Positions 24,290 through 34,835 of a stretch of 64,000 nt of DNA are shown piece after piece. Position 1 is the stretch's first letter; each line of letters starts with the position of its first letter. The stretch is from Tubiluchus corallicola (Eukaryota > Priapulida > Priapulimorpha > Priapulimorphida > Tubiluchidae): NCBI GenBank assembly GCA_030141605.1, contig JAQGDQ010000576.1, forward strand, positions 1 through 64,000. Direction: 5' to 3'. A model generated the notes under the pieces. The model was not told where the DNA came from, ran no database searches, and saw nothing but the letters and a program-made list of their open reading frames with translations. The position numbers and the translations under genes were made by a program.

Positions 24290-24800
24290 GAGGCATTAAC
24301 GTTTATTAGAGTATTTCACCCACTCCTACCCGCAGATAATAGCGTAAGTTCTTCTACTTCCTAAAGATAGATTTGGTTGAAGTTGTTGAACATCTTTATT
24401 TATCTTAGTTATTCAAGTTGTTTTTGGTTTGTCACAAGGTTTTAAGGCTTCCTTTAAGGCGATTCTTACTGGTGCTTCATTTGGTAATCTTAGATGGCGT
24501 CCAAGCCATCTTATTAACCTTGATTTTTGAACTCCCAAGAAATTTCTTTCGTTCTGCTGCATAAATCTTCATTTTTGAATATGTATGGCCATCATATTTT
24601 TAAAACTTTCCTTGGAAGACTTCTATGAAATGTGTCAATCTGCTTTTCTTAAGTAACCATTAAATCCCATGTTTCACTGCTGTACATAAATATGCTGGTA
24701 ATGTAAGCATTAAATAATCCAAGTCTTATGTACGTTCTTGTGTTGAAGAAAAGCATGCATTTTTGCTTGCTACTTTCTACTTTTAATATCACATTCGGTG
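24290..24800 (-). pseudogene. LINE reverse-transcriptase C-terminal remnant
   Basis: The minus-strand conceptual translation, broken by stops and shifts, shows FNAYITSIFMYSSETWDL, then WPYIFKNEDL and a region corresponding to RWLGRHLRLPNEAP. These resemble the C-terminal part of non-LTR retrotransposon reverse transcriptases (LLRKIL..W..NE.LY..T, RLRWLGHLLR). It is decayed and 5' truncated. Confidence 0.7.
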
Positions 24801-25055
24801 TTTATGTCTAGTATTTAATATTATGATCTATGAGCTTCTCAAAAGCGAGTTATCTTCCCACTCTTGATTAGTGCCTTTGTCATACCGAAAAGGTTTCATG
24901 ACCTACACTGTTTGCAAGAAACTGCAAATTACCATAATGACATGCAGCTAATGGATGATAATATTACATGCATCGTTATTTGCCATTTTCTTTGTTGAAG
25001 TACATAGATTTGCGTAGATAGTACAAACAAGTCATAACTCAGGCATTACCTCTTG

Positions 25056-25091
<36 letters not shown>

Positions 25092-25258
25092 GAATGTTCA
25101 TTATTATAACTGTATGACATGTAAATGATAGGTATATACTCGTTTGCATTTTGACTGCAGAAATTGTGTAGTACAACTTCTGTCAAGCGTGTAATTCTTG
25201 AAAAAAATTAGTAATCAAACAGCAAAAGAGCTTGATGATTTTGTGTATCGATCTTAGA
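24801..25258. other. UFSP2 intron with CA/TA microsatellite
   Basis: Contains (CA)n(TA)n at about 25056-25091. No other feature recognised. Confidence 0.5.
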
Positions 25259-25760
25259 GTTTATGTAGTCTACCTTCTGTACGGTACATTGCTTTTGTGC
25301 ATGCTGTTCAAGTGTGTCTGCAAATAAATTGAAAAGGCAATGCGAGACAGTTTATGTAGTTTATCTTCTGTACGGTACATTGCCTTTGTGCATGCTGTTC
25401 AAGTGTGTCTGCAAATAAATTGAAAAGGCAATGCGAGACAGTTTATGTGGTTTATCTTCTGTACAGTACATTGCCTTTGTGCATGCTGTTCAAGTGTGTC
25501 TGCAAATAAATTGAAAAGGCAATGCAAGACAGTTTATGTAGTTTATCTTCTGTACGGTACATTGCCTTTGTGCATGCTGTTCAAGTGTGTCTGCAAATAA
25601 ATTGAAAAGGCAATGCAAGACAGTTTATGTGGTTTATCTTCTGTACGGTACATTGCCTTTGTGCATGCTGTTCAAGTGTGTCTGCAAATAAATTGAAAAG
25701 GCAATGCGAGACAGTTTATGTGGTTTATCTTCTGTACGGTACATTGCCTTTGTGCATGCG
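25259..25760. repeat. 91-bp tandem repeat, ~5.5 copies
   Basis: The unit includes TTTATGTAGTTTATCTTCTG, TACGGTACATTGCCTTTGTG, CATGCTGTTCAAGTGTGTCT and AAATTGAAAAGGCAATGCGAGACAG. The TTGCCTTT and AAAGGCAA strings can pair within one unit. It is unrelated in sequence to the other 91-bp array at 20995. Confidence 0.93.
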
Positions 25761-26193
25761 AGACACCAGCAGTGGTAAAACGAACTGAAAGCTGAATGCA
25801 TGATTGCTTAAGACAGCCACAGCAAGTGAATGGGTTAATTTGCAAAATGGAAATTGGCAAACTGTTGAATGATTTAAATAAGTGTATGAGATTTTCTTGC
25901 CGTTATTGTCCAACTTAAGTCCAAACATTGAGAACCTGGCCCAGCTGAAGGAATCATCGAAATTAAGCATAACATTGTAATTTAAATTTCATCTTACGCT
26001 TTAATATACTTGTTTTTACCAGTCTTAACTTATTATTAGAACCCTAAACTGTCCCACATTTAATTTTATGTAATTGTAAAAAAGACCAAGCTGAAGAAGA
26101 CACTACCAGATTGGGAGGCTTCATACGTATCAGTCCAATAAACAGTGACAGAGAGAGAGAGAGAGAAATTAAGTGACTATTTGATAGGATTGA

Positions 26194-26266
26194 TTGACAA
26201 AGTAGCCATTACTTGCCTACATATTCCTTTTGTTCACACCATTAACTGGAAAGCAAATATTTTACG
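26194..26266 (+). promoter_or_regulatory. Conserved upstream block, GPCR unit 1
   Basis: A diverged version of the block found before every receptor: AAAGTAGCCATTACTTGCCT, then ATTCCTTTTGTTC and TAACTGGAAAGCAAATATTT. It ends about 170 bases before the ATG. No TATA box is visible in this unit. Confidence 0.55.
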
Positions 26267-26438
26267 GACAATTATAGTGCACATACCAGTTAAACGTTCA
26301 CCGGCAAAAACATTTTTGTCGCAGATGTGCTAATAATTTCAATTATGCGCATGCTCATTTCTCCATATTAAGCATACTATCTAAAGTTATCAAACAAATT
26401 TGCAATTTCTAAGGCATTATTTAAAGTAATGATAAGTG

Positions 26439-27290
26439 ATGACTAATCAGACAGGAAATACAACTTACAGCGAAAAACAAGGGAATGTTCTTATTTTGTC
26501 AGTGGTGCTGCATTTACTCTTGGCAGTCCTTGTAACGGTCAGTAATCTTCTAGTTCTGGTTGCAGTTTATAAATACAAAGACCTACAGACTAAAATGAAT
26601 GTGATGGTGGTGTCTCTAGCTGTTACGGATTTGTTAATTGGAATAGTCGTAATTCCAATAAAAATCGCCAACAGAGTGCTAGGTTTAGAATGGCTAAAGA
26701 CGGGCTCGATGGTTGTGTTTATTACTTTGAGTTACGTGAATATTCTGCATCTGTCTGTCATAGCTACTGAAAGATATGTGGCTGTTTTGCATCCGTACAA
26801 GTACAATGTGTACGTTACAAAGAAAACCTTAATTTGCACACTTGCTGTAACATGGTTACTTGGAAACGGTAGCGCATGGATATTCAGTTTATATTTATGG
26901 CATAAAAATGAAGTGATCTCTATGATCCTCACTTTTGAACGCATTTTACTCTTCCACATACCGATGGTTATAATTTGTGTCTTGTACGGGCTAATATGGA
27001 GGGCAGCACGGAGGCAACTAATGAGAATTCATCAAGAAAATCAGCAAACGAGAATAAAAGTATCAGAAATGAAAGCAACAAAAATGCTGACTGCAGTCAC
27101 GCTGGCATTCGTGATTTGCTGGGGTCCTAGGTTTAACGTACCGGCAGACCTCATTTCTTCTGAGAAATTGCGATCGCTTTTTGCATGGCTAGGAAACTGC
27201 AACAGCTTTGTAAATCCATTCATCTATGCAATCCTCAACAGCAAATTCAGAAAAGCCTTTAAGACGATTTGTATGTGCAAAAGTGAATAG
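26439..27290 (+). CDS. Class A GPCR 1, adenosine-receptor-like orphan
   Basis: Intronless receptor of 283 residues from ATG 26439. Seven membrane segments and the class A landmarks are visible: SNLLVL in TM1 (N1.50), LAVTDLL in TM2 (D2.50), ATERYVAVLHPYKY at the end of TM3, TW in TM4, HIP in TM5, FVICWGP in TM6 and NSFVNPFIY in TM7. The N-terminus is short with N-glycosylation sites (NQT, NTT) and the tail is only about 15 residues. It is the most diverged member of the array: residue 7.43 is Asn and 3.32 is Phe. No Asp at 3.32 argues against an amine receptor. CNSFVNPFIYA and FRKAFK resemble adenosine/MECA-group receptors, but the ligand is unknown. It lies antisense within the large UFSP2 intron. 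Confidence 0.93.
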   Translation: MTNQTGNTTYSEKQGNVLILSVVLHLLLAVLVTVSNLLVLVAVYKYKDLQTKMNVMVVSLAVTDLLIGIVVIPIKIANRVLGLEWLKTGSMVVFITLSYVNILHLSVIATERYVAVLHPYKYNVYVTKKTLICTLAVTWLLGNGSAWIFSLYLWHKNEVISMILTFERILLFHIPMVIICVLYGLIWRAARRQLMRIHQENQQTRIKVSEMKATKMLTAVTLAFVICWGPRFNVPADLISSEKLRSLFAWLGNCNSFVNPFIYAILNSKFRKAFKTICMCKSE

Positions 27291-27599
27291 GCTAACTGGT
27301 GTTATTTTTACATTTTAATCACGAGATTTTGCAAAATGTTTCTACAGTCCACATACTAACTATTCCATTGTTTGTTGGTAATCAATTTATCGCTATTCTA
27401 CAACATAAAGTCAGACGAGAACTTGACATTATTAAGAACTAATTTTATGTGGAATGCAGCAGATGAAGTGAAGCAAAATGTTTTCTGTCCTCTGCACTTT
27501 CTGTTTTATTTGCACACTGACACTGCTATAATTGCTGGTGACTCACTAGTCCCTTGTCACTGCATTATTTGTAGCCACACGAAATACGAACAGCTCTAA

Positions 27600-28012
27600 A
27601 CTAAAATTAACCCGGTCGATACGTCTCTAATTGCAACAAATTGGAGAAACTTTACTCGTATGGTGTTGATGGCAAAGTGAACAGTTGGATAACGAGCTTC
27701 CTGAGTGATCGAACTCAGTTTGTTGTAATCGATGGTGCATCTTCGATTAGAGCCTCTGTTAAATCTGGAGTCTCTCAAGGATCCGTACTTGGGCCGTGCC
27801 TATTTCTATTTACATAAAAGATATCGCCAAAGGTTTGTGGTCTAAAATGCACCTGTTTTCTCAACACACCATGTCTTACTAAGCAGCAAAGAATGAACAA
27901 GATGCTAGAAAACTTCAAGAGGGTCTGGATGATCATGTAGCCTGGTCAAGCAAATGGAAGATGGAATTCAGCCTGACAAGTACAAAGTCATCAGTATAAC
28001 AAGGAAGACAAA
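27600..28012 (+). pseudogene. LINE reverse-transcriptase fragment
   Basis: Interrupted translation with WITSFLSDRTQFVVIDG, then VKSGVSQGSVLGPCLFLF, and later LQEGLDDHVAWSSKWKMEF. SGVSQGSVLGP..F is the RT palm motif before the catalytic FADD box, here degraded (LFSQHTMSY), so the two catalytic Asp residues are lost. A decayed jockey/CR1-like non-LTR element between GPCR units 1 and 2. Confidence 0.85.
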
Positions 28013-28017
28013 TGCAG

Positions 28018-28063
28018 TGAAGTAAGTACGCATGCATGTATGTGTGTATGTATGTATGTATGT
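28018..28063. repeat. GTAT microsatellite, unit 1 end
   Basis: A short (GTAT)n tract at the place where the later units carry long (AAGT)n tracts, followed by the same 'aagttattttgcttcaaaca' boundary sequence. Confidence 0.7.
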
Positions 28064-28526
28064 AAGTTATTTTGCTTCAAACATAAGGTACATAAAACAT
28101 ATTTACAGAGAGATTTTATAAGGTTAATAAAATAAATGTTTACATGTTCGAATTTTGACAAACATACAATGTAAATTGTTAGTTTATTTGTAAGTTTGCC
28201 TAATCTTACATGATGAATGCAGTCCTACATATGTCATGCTTAACTTGACGAATCTCTAAAAATGCATCCATCCTTTGTAACGCGGATAAAAATTTGTACA
28301 AGTCTGCTTTTACAGAGGTGTAGGAATATTTATCCATCCTTTTAGTGCAGATAGCATTTGTTCAGGTCTGCTTTTATAAAGGCATAAAAGACAGAAGACA
28401 GAAGCATTTTATACAAATAGGTTTTTTTGTATCACTTTATTTATGTAACATGAAAGACACTCATATAATGGGGGAGTTATGACAGCAACAGAGTGACAAA
28501 AGTTAGATGATGTTTGACAGAGACAT

Positions 28527-28727
28527 TAACAAAGCAGCAATTACTTCCACACATGTTCCTTTTATTTGCGCTGTAGACCTGTAATGGGTAAGCAAACGTT
28601 TTACCTGCACTAGTGAAAGCTGTGCTCATTGATCGTTATTAGCAAAAACATTCGGTTCGCAGATGAGAATGCAACAACTGTGACTTGTGGTGCTAATTAT
28701 TTTGCTTAAATTTCAAGAAGTATATAA
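28527..28727 (+). promoter_or_regulatory. Conserved block plus TATA-like box, GPCR unit 2
   Basis: The block 28527-28610 contains AACAAAGCAGCAATTACTTC, ACACATGTTCCTTTTATTTG and GGGTAAGCAAACGTTTTACC. TATATAAA is at 28720-28727, about 54 bases before the ATG. Position and conservation across units suggest a shared promoter. Confidence 0.6.
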
Positions 28728-28780
28728 ACAAACACTGTCTATCACAGAACTTTGCAGTTTATAGTAATCTGTTCGAGGCG

Positions 28781-29629
28781 ATGACTAATTTGACAGAGAA
28801 CATCACTTACAGCGAAAAACAAGACAGCGAAATCATTTTAGTGTTGACTCTGCATTTAATCTTGGCCATTCCCATAATTGTTGGTAATCTTCTTGTTCTG
28901 GTTGCTGTTTGTAAATATCAACAGTTGCAGACAAAAATGAATGCAATGGTCGTGTCACTAGCTGTTACGGATTTGTTAATCGGCGTAATCGTTATTCCGC
29001 TAAAAGTAGTCGACATACTGAAAAATTTAAGAGAGTCTAGACCAGTAATGGTTCTAGTAGTTGTGACGTTAACTTATACAAGTATTCTGCACCTGGTTGT
29101 CATAGCTGCTGAAAGATACATGGCTGTTTTACATCCGTACAAGTACAATATATATGTCACTAAGAAAACGATAATTTGTGCACTTGCCATTACATGGCTG
29201 CTTGGGACTATTGCAGCCTGCATTTTCATCTCATTTTCACAGGACAAAAAGGAAATGTTGTTCATTTTCTTCATTTTCGAACGCATTTTACTTTTCTACA
29301 TACCGATAATTATAATTTCTGTTTTGTATGTGTTAATATGGAGGGCAGCACGGAGGCAAGTGTTGAGAATTCATCAAGAAAATACGGAAACCAGTATAAA
29401 AGTATCAGAAATGAAAGCAACAAAAATGCTGACTGCAGTCACCCTGGCATTCGTGATTTGCTGGGGACCTAGATTCATCGTGCCTGGGAGCATTATGTCC
29501 ATTGAAATGCAAATGTTCATCTTCTGGTTGGGGCATTGTAATAGTTTCGTAAATCCACTCATCTATGCAGTTCTGAATAGCAAATTCAGAGAAGCCTTCA
29601 AGAAGATTTGCTTGTGTAAAAATGATTGA
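28781..29629 (+). CDS. Class A GPCR 2, adenosine-receptor-like orphan
   Basis: 282 residues in one exon, starting at MTNLTENITYSEK with two N-glycosylation sites. Motifs: GNLLVLVAVCK (TM1), LAVTDLLIGV (TM2), AAERYMAVLHPYKY (TM3), ITWLLG (TM4), FYIPI (TM5), FVICWGPRF (TM6) and CNSFVNPLIY (TM7); tail KKICLCKND with cysteines suited to palmitoylation. By Ballesteros numbering 3.32 is Val, 3.36 Thr and 7.43 His, as in adenosine receptors, but 6.55 is Pro instead of Asn. There is no Cys at 3.25 and none in ECL2. The in-frame upstream extension of units 3-5 is destroyed here by a 2-base difference, which supports this ATG. The TM4-TM5 segment is nearly the same as in receptor 4. Confidence 0.95.
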   Translation: MTNLTENITYSEKQDSEIILVLTLHLILAIPIIVGNLLVLVAVCKYQQLQTKMNAMVVSLAVTDLLIGVIVIPLKVVDILKNLRESRPVMVLVVVTLTYTSILHLVVIAAERYMAVLHPYKYNIYVTKKTIICALAITWLLGTIAACIFISFSQDKKEMLFIFFIFERILLFYIPIIIISVLYVLIWRAARRQVLRIHQENTETSIKVSEMKATKMLTAVTLAFVICWGPRFIVPGSIMSIEMQMFIFWLGHCNSFVNPLIYAVLNSKFREAFKKICLCKND

Positions 29630-29662
29630 GTTCAGCCATGTTAAAGTGCGTGTACAAGGAAC

Positions 29663-29780
29663 AGTGTTTTTCCGGCTGGAAACAGTAACAGTTTCGTGAA
29701 CCGGTCGTCTATGCAACTATTAACAATAAGTTCAGAACAGCCTTTAAGAAGATTAGCTTGTACAAAAAAACCAACTGTTT
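29663..29780 (+). pseudogene. Fossil TM7/tail copy after GPCR 2
   Basis: About 35 bases after the stop comes a second, decayed copy of the receptor 3' end: AACAGTTTCGTGAACCGGTC, GTCTATGCA, then AATAAGTTCAGAACAGCCTT and AAGAAGATTAGCTTGTACAA. A one-base deletion breaks the NPxxY region. Equivalent fossils follow receptors 3-6. Confidence 0.8.
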
Positions 29781-30618
29781 GATGGGTAATGTTTGTTTGC
29801 TTTTTATGGGCCAATGTCGTGCAGTCGAAGTGCAACCACTGATGCAAAAATAATGACGTCATGTATAGTTTTCTTCAGCAACTGCTGTTAGTACATGAAA
29901 TCTACGTAACCTACTTATAGGCAAATTGTTATTGTACTGTAACTGTAATTGTAAGTGAATAGCATTGCACAATCTGTATTGCACAGTTGTCGCAAATGGA
30001 AGATTTTTTTCATTTTTCATTAGTTACTAGTTGTAATAAAAAATTTCAATTGTGGATGTTAAACTGGACATCAAAATCCTTCATATTGCAAAGTCCTCAA
30101 TTTTACCAGCTGGTCAAAATTGAATGACATGACAATTTAAAATACAACAAAACTGCATGTTTCTGTTAACTATAATTCGTTCGTCTTTAAGTTTACCTAT
30201 TCACTTATTCACCTTTATTCGAATCTTTTGTTTAGCAACAAGTCACCTATTCAAGTTTAAATTGTTTGCTTGTTTGCCCAACGTTACTTTATTATTCCAG
30301 CCCTATGCTGTCCCACATTTAACTTAATGACATTGTGTGAAATAAGACTTAACTGAATCTTATAATCAGCTTCAAAGTCTTTGCAAATCCATGCAAGCAT
30401 GTTTAGTTGCTTGTTGTTTGAAACATATTATGGCTAGACATCTTTTATTAGTTTTACTGAGTGAAGATACAGGAAGGAAGATTTATGTATACAACTCGCT
30501 AATCTAAAAGCACGGAAGGTGGAAGAAGTGATGTGCAGTCTATTAATGGCTTTATTTGTGTCACAACAATAAAATTTTCTCCTGACAGTTCACCTTTAAG
30601 GTCACTTGAGATGTTCAA

Positions 30619-30830
30619 GTAAGTAAGTAAGTAAGTGAGTGAGTGAGTGAGTAAGTAAGTAAGTAAAAAAATAATTAAGTAAGTAAATAATTAAACAAGT
30701 AAGTAAATACGTAAGAAAGTAAATAAGTAAGTGAGTGAATAAGTAAATAATTAAGTAAGTAAATAAATAAATAAGTAAATAAGTAAGCAAGCAAATAAGT
30801 GAGTAAGTAAATAAGAAGGTAAGTAAAAAA
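30619..30830. repeat. (AAGT)n/(AAAT)n microsatellite, unit 2
   Basis: Imperfect tetranucleotide tract of AAGT, GAGT and AAAT. It gives spurious minus-strand Leu/Thr/Tyr-rich open frames. Confidence 0.95.
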
Positions 30831-30831
30831 A

Positions 30832-31234
30832 TACCGTAAACCGCAAATAAGCCTACATCATATAAGCCGACCCCTAAAAGTGCTAAATGGCCAGTTTTTG
30901 CAAAAACCCGTATATAAGCCGACCATCAACTTGTCAATTTTACTCCACACCCAATCAACAAAATTGATCTTTTTGTCACATTTTGTTAATTGGTATTTTT
31001 GGTTCATAGAATTTTTTACTATAAAGATGTAAAATGCTTACTTTTATGTTACATACTAGAAGAAATTATACATTGGTGACACACAACCAAATAAAGAGTC
31101 GATAGCGATGAAATGTGGCTGGAAAATTGGCATTAGTGTCTGTCCTTGTTCATTTTGTATGCGCATATAAGCCGACCCTCATTTCAGTATTGTATTTATA
31201 GTTCTAAATTCGGCTTATATGAGTATATACGGTA
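30832..31234. mobile_element. Mariner-like MITE inside the unit 2 microsatellite
   Basis: Ends TACCGTA and TACGGTA with subterminal AATAAGCC and GGCTTAT; the interior repeats ATATAAGCCGACC. It is present only between receptors 2 and 3, so it inserted after the array had formed or escaped copying. Confidence 0.75.
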
Positions 31235-31683
31235 CGTAAGTTATTTTGTTTCAAACACAAGGTTAAGAAAGCATATTTACAGCGAAACACTTAAATTTAC
31301 AGAAATTATAAGATTAATAAAATAAATGTTCACAAGTTAGCATCTTGTACAAAATACAGTAAATTATAAGTCATAAATTTATCTAATCTGACCTTATGAG
31401 CCCAGCCCTATATTGTCTGCAAAAAGATTCATCCATCTTTGGCAACTGGGATAAAAAATTTGCAAGTCTGCTTTTACGGCCGAGTAAAAACATTTATCCA
31501 TCCTTTTAGTGCAGATAACACTCATACAAGTCTGTTTTCATGAAGGTATAAAAAGCAGAAACATTTTATACAAAACACTTCTATGTATCACTTTATTTAT
31601 GTAACTTGAAAGGCAATCATATAATGGGGGATTTATGAGAGCAAAAGAGGAACAAAAGTTAGATGGTGTTTGACAGAGACATT

Positions 31684-31884
31684 AACAAAGCAGCCATTAC
31701 TTCCACACATGTTCCTTTTATTTGCGCTGTAGACCTGTAATGGGTAAGCAAACGTTTTACCTGCACTAGTAAAAGCTGTGCTCCTTTATCATTATCAGCA
31801 AAAACATTTGACTCGCAGATGAGAATGCAATAACTGTGACCTGTCGTGCTAATTATTTTGCTTAAATTTCAAGAAGTATATAAA
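31684..31884 (+). promoter_or_regulatory. Conserved block plus TATA-like box, GPCR unit 3
   Basis: The block 31684-31766 reads AACAAAGCAGCCATTACTTC and so on, as in unit 2. TATATAAA is at 31877-31884, 55 bases before the ATG. Confidence 0.6.
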
Positions 31885-31938
31885 CATAAACACTGTCTAT
31901 CACAGAAATTTGCAGTTTATCGTAATCTGTTCGAGGCG

Positions 31939-32787
31939 ATGACTAATTTGACAGAGAACATCACTTATAGCGGAAAACAAGACAGCGAAATCATTTTAGT
32001 GTTGACTCTACATTTAATCTTGGCCATTCCCATAATTGTTGGTAATCTTCTTGTTCTGGTTGCTGTTTGTAAATATGAACAGTTGCAGACAAAAATGAAT
32101 GCAATGGTCGTGTCACTAGCTGTTACGGATTTGTTAATCGGCGTAATCGTTATTCCGCTAAAAATAGTCGACATACTGAAAAATTTAAGAGAGTCTAGAC
32201 CAGTAATGGTTCTAGTAGTTATGACTTTAACTTATACGAGTATTCTGCACCTGTGTGTCATAGCTGCTGAAAGATACATGGCTGTTTTGCATCCATACAA
32301 GTACAATATATATGTCACTAAGAAAACGATAATTTGCGCACTTGCCATTACATGGCTGCTTGGGACTATTGCAGCCTGCATTTTCATCTCATTTTCACGG
32401 GATAAAATGGAAACGTTGTTCATTTTCTTAATTTTCAAACGCATTTTATTTTTTCACGTACCAATAATTATAACTTCTGTCTTGTATGGGTTAATATGGA
32501 AGGCAGCACGGAGGCAAGTGTTGAGAATTCATCAAGAAAATCCGGAAACCAGTATAAAAGTATCAGAAATGAAGGCAACAAAAATGTTGACTGCAGTCAC
32601 GCTGGCATTCATGATTTGCTGGGGTCCTAGATTCATCATGCCTGGGAGCATTATGTCCATTGAAATGCAAATGTTCATCTTCTGGTTGGGGCATTGTAAC
32701 AGTTTCGTAAATCCATTCATCTATGCAGTTCTGAACAGCAAATTCAGAGAAGCTTTCAAGAAGATTTGCCTGTGTAAAAATGATTGA
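31939..32787 (+). CDS. Class A GPCR 3, adenosine-receptor-like orphan
   Basis: 282 residues from ATG 31939 (MTNLTENITYSGKQ). An in-frame upstream stretch opens with GTG rather than ATG, so it is not used as the start. Motifs AAERYMAVLHPYKY, FMICWGPRFIMPG and CNSFVNPFIY are present; 7.43 is His. It differs from receptor 2 mainly in ECL2-TM5 (RDKMETLFIFLIFKRILFFH against QDKKEMLFIFFIFERILLFY), while the ECL3 segment GSIMSIEMQMFIFWLGH is the same. The TM6 variant AFMICWGPRFIMPGSIM is shared with receptor 5. Confidence 0.95.
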   Translation: MTNLTENITYSGKQDSEIILVLTLHLILAIPIIVGNLLVLVAVCKYEQLQTKMNAMVVSLAVTDLLIGVIVIPLKIVDILKNLRESRPVMVLVVMTLTYTSILHLCVIAAERYMAVLHPYKYNIYVTKKTIICALAITWLLGTIAACIFISFSRDKMETLFIFLIFKRILFFHVPIIITSVLYGLIWKAARRQVLRIHQENPETSIKVSEMKATKMLTAVTLAFMICWGPRFIMPGSIMSIEMQMFIFWLGHCNSFVNPFIYAVLNSKFREAFKKICLCKND

Positions 32788-32823
32788 GTTCAGCCGTGTT
32801 AAATTGCATCTATTGGGAACAAT

Positions 32824-32938
32824 GTTTTTCAGGCTTGACACAGTAACAGTTTCGTAAACCATTCGTCTATGCAACTGTTAGCAATAAGTTCAGAACAGTC
32901 TTTAAGAAGATTAGCTTGTGCAAAAAACCAAATGTTTG
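32824..32938 (+). pseudogene. Fossil TM7/tail copy after GPCR 3
   Basis: Equivalent to the fossil after receptor 2: AACAGTTTCGTAAACCATTC, GTCTATGCAACTGTTAGCAA and TTAAGAAGATTAGCTTGTGC. It cannot be read as a continuous frame with any receptor. Confidence 0.78.
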
Positions 32939-33771
32939 ACGGTGATGTCTGTTTGTTCTTTATGGGCCAGTGTCATGCAATCGAAGTGCAACCACTGATT
33001 CAAAAATAATGACATCAAGTATAGTTTTCTTCAGCAACTGCTGTTGGTACATGAAATCTACGTAACCTACTTATAGGCAAATTGTTATTGTACTGTAACT
33101 GTAATTGTAAGTGAATAGCATTGCACAATCTGTATTGCACAGTTGTCGCAAATGGAAGATTTTTTTCATTTTTCATTAGTTACTAGTTGTAATAAGAAAT
33201 TTCAATTGTGGATGTTAAACTGGACATCAAAATGCTTCATATTGTAAAGTCCTCAATTTTACCAGCTGGGCAGAATTTAATGACATGACAATTTAAATAC
33301 AACAAAACTGCATGTTTCTGTTAACTATAATTCGTTCGTTTTTAAGTTTACCTATTCACTTATTCACCTTTATTCGAATCTTTTGTTTATCAACAAGTCA
33401 CCTATTCAAGTTTAAATTGTTTGCTTGTTTGCCCAATGTTACTTTATTATTCCAACCCTCTGCTGTCCCACATTTAACTTAATGACATTGTGTGAAATAA
33501 GACTTAACTGCATCTTATAATCACCTTCAAAATCTTTGCAAATCAATGAAAGCATGTTTAATTGCTTGTTGCTTGAAACATAGTATGGCTAGACATCTTT
33601 TATTAGTTTTACTGAGTGAAGATACAGGAAGGAAGATTAATGTATACAACTCGCTAATCTAAAAGCACGGAAGGTGGAAGAAGTGATGTACAGTCTATTA
33701 ATGGCTTTATTTGTGTGACAATAATAAAATTTTCTCCTGGCAGTTCACCTTTAAACTCACTTGATATGCTC

Positions 33772-34070
33772 AAATAAGTAAGTAAGAAAGCAAGTAAATA
33801 AGTGAGTTAGTGAGTGAGTAAGTAAATAAGTAAGTGATTGAGTGAGCAAGTAAATAAGAAAGTAAGTAAATCTGTATGTAAGTGGATAATTAAGTAAGTA
33901 AGCGAGTGAGTGAGTGAATGAATGAGTAAGTGAGTGAGTGAGTGAGCAAGATAGAAAATAAGTATGCAAGTAAGTGAATGAGTAAGTAATTAATTAAATA
34001 TTAAGTAAGGATGAAAGTAAGTTAGAAAGTACATAAGAAAGAGAAGTAACTGAGTAAATAAGTAAGTAAG
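33772..34070. repeat. (AAGT)n microsatellite, unit 3
   Basis: Imperfect AAGT/GAGT tract. Its interruptions ('gattgagtgagcaag', 'ctgtatgtaagtgga') recur in the same order in unit 4. Confidence 0.95.
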
Positions 34071-34579
34071 GTATTTTGTTTCAAACACTAGGTTAAAAAA
34101 CATATTTACAGCAAAACACTAATATTTACAGAAATTATAAGATTAATAAAATAAATGTTTACAAGTTAGCATCTTGTACAAAATACAGCAAATCATCAGC
34201 CATAAATTTACCTAATCTGACCTTATGAACTTAGCCTATATTGTCTGCAAATAGAGTCACCCATCCTTGGTAACTGGGATAAAAATTCGTACAAGCCTGC
34301 TTTTACAAAGGTGTAGAAATATTTATCCATCCTTTTGGTGCAGATAACATTTGTACAAGTCTGCTTTTACAAAGGTGTAGAAATATTTATCCATCCTTTT
34401 GGTGCAGATAACATTTGTACAAGTCTGCTTTTATAAAGGCATAAAAGACAGAAGACAGAAGCATTTTATACATGACACTTCTATGTATCACTTTATTTAT
34501 GCCATCTGAAAAAGGTACTCATATAATGGGGAAGAATCAACAGAGGAACAACAGTTAGATGACTGTTTGACAGAGACAT

Positions 34580-34781
34580 TAACAAAGCAGCCATTATTTC
34601 CACACATGTTCCTTTTATTTGCACTGTAGACCTGTAATGGGTAGGCAAACGTTTTACCTGCACTAGTGAAAGCTGTGCTCATTTATCATTATCAGCAAAA
34701 ACATTTGGTGTGCAGATGACAATGCAATAACTGTGACCTATGGTGCTAATTATTTTGCTTAAATTTCAAGAAGTATATAAA
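34580..34781 (+). promoter_or_regulatory. Conserved block plus TATA-like box, GPCR unit 4
   Basis: Block 34580-34663 and TATATAAA at 34774-34781, 54 bases before the ATG. An extra in-frame ATG lies upstream of the TATA at 34740, so it would not be in a transcript started from this box. Confidence 0.6.
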
Positions 34782-34835
34782 CATAAACACTGTCTATCAC
34801 AGAAATTTGCAGTTTATAGTAATCTGTTCGAGGCG

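Larger units (their letters stand above)
28064..31237 (+). repeat. GPCR tandem unit 2
   Basis: Bounded by 'ttattttgtttcaaaca'-type sequences. It contains the upstream block, TATA-like box, receptor 2, a fossil TM7 copy and an AAGT microsatellite. Its length of 3174 bp drops to 2771 bp when the MITE at 30832-31234 is removed, matching the other units. Confidence 0.85.
31238..34074 (+). repeat. GPCR tandem unit 3
   Basis: 2837 bp from 'taagttattttgtttcaaac' to the next such boundary, with the same internal order as unit 2. Its microsatellite at 33772-34070 is nearly identical to that of unit 4, pointing to a recent duplication of the two. Confidence 0.85.

Noticed and set aside
34740-34835. 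In-frame N-terminal extension of receptors 4 and 5 (ATG 96 bases upstream)
   Set aside because: It overlaps the TATA-like box, begins with GTG in unit 3, is frameshifted in unit 2 and absent in unit 6; the conserved MTNLTEN start is preferred.
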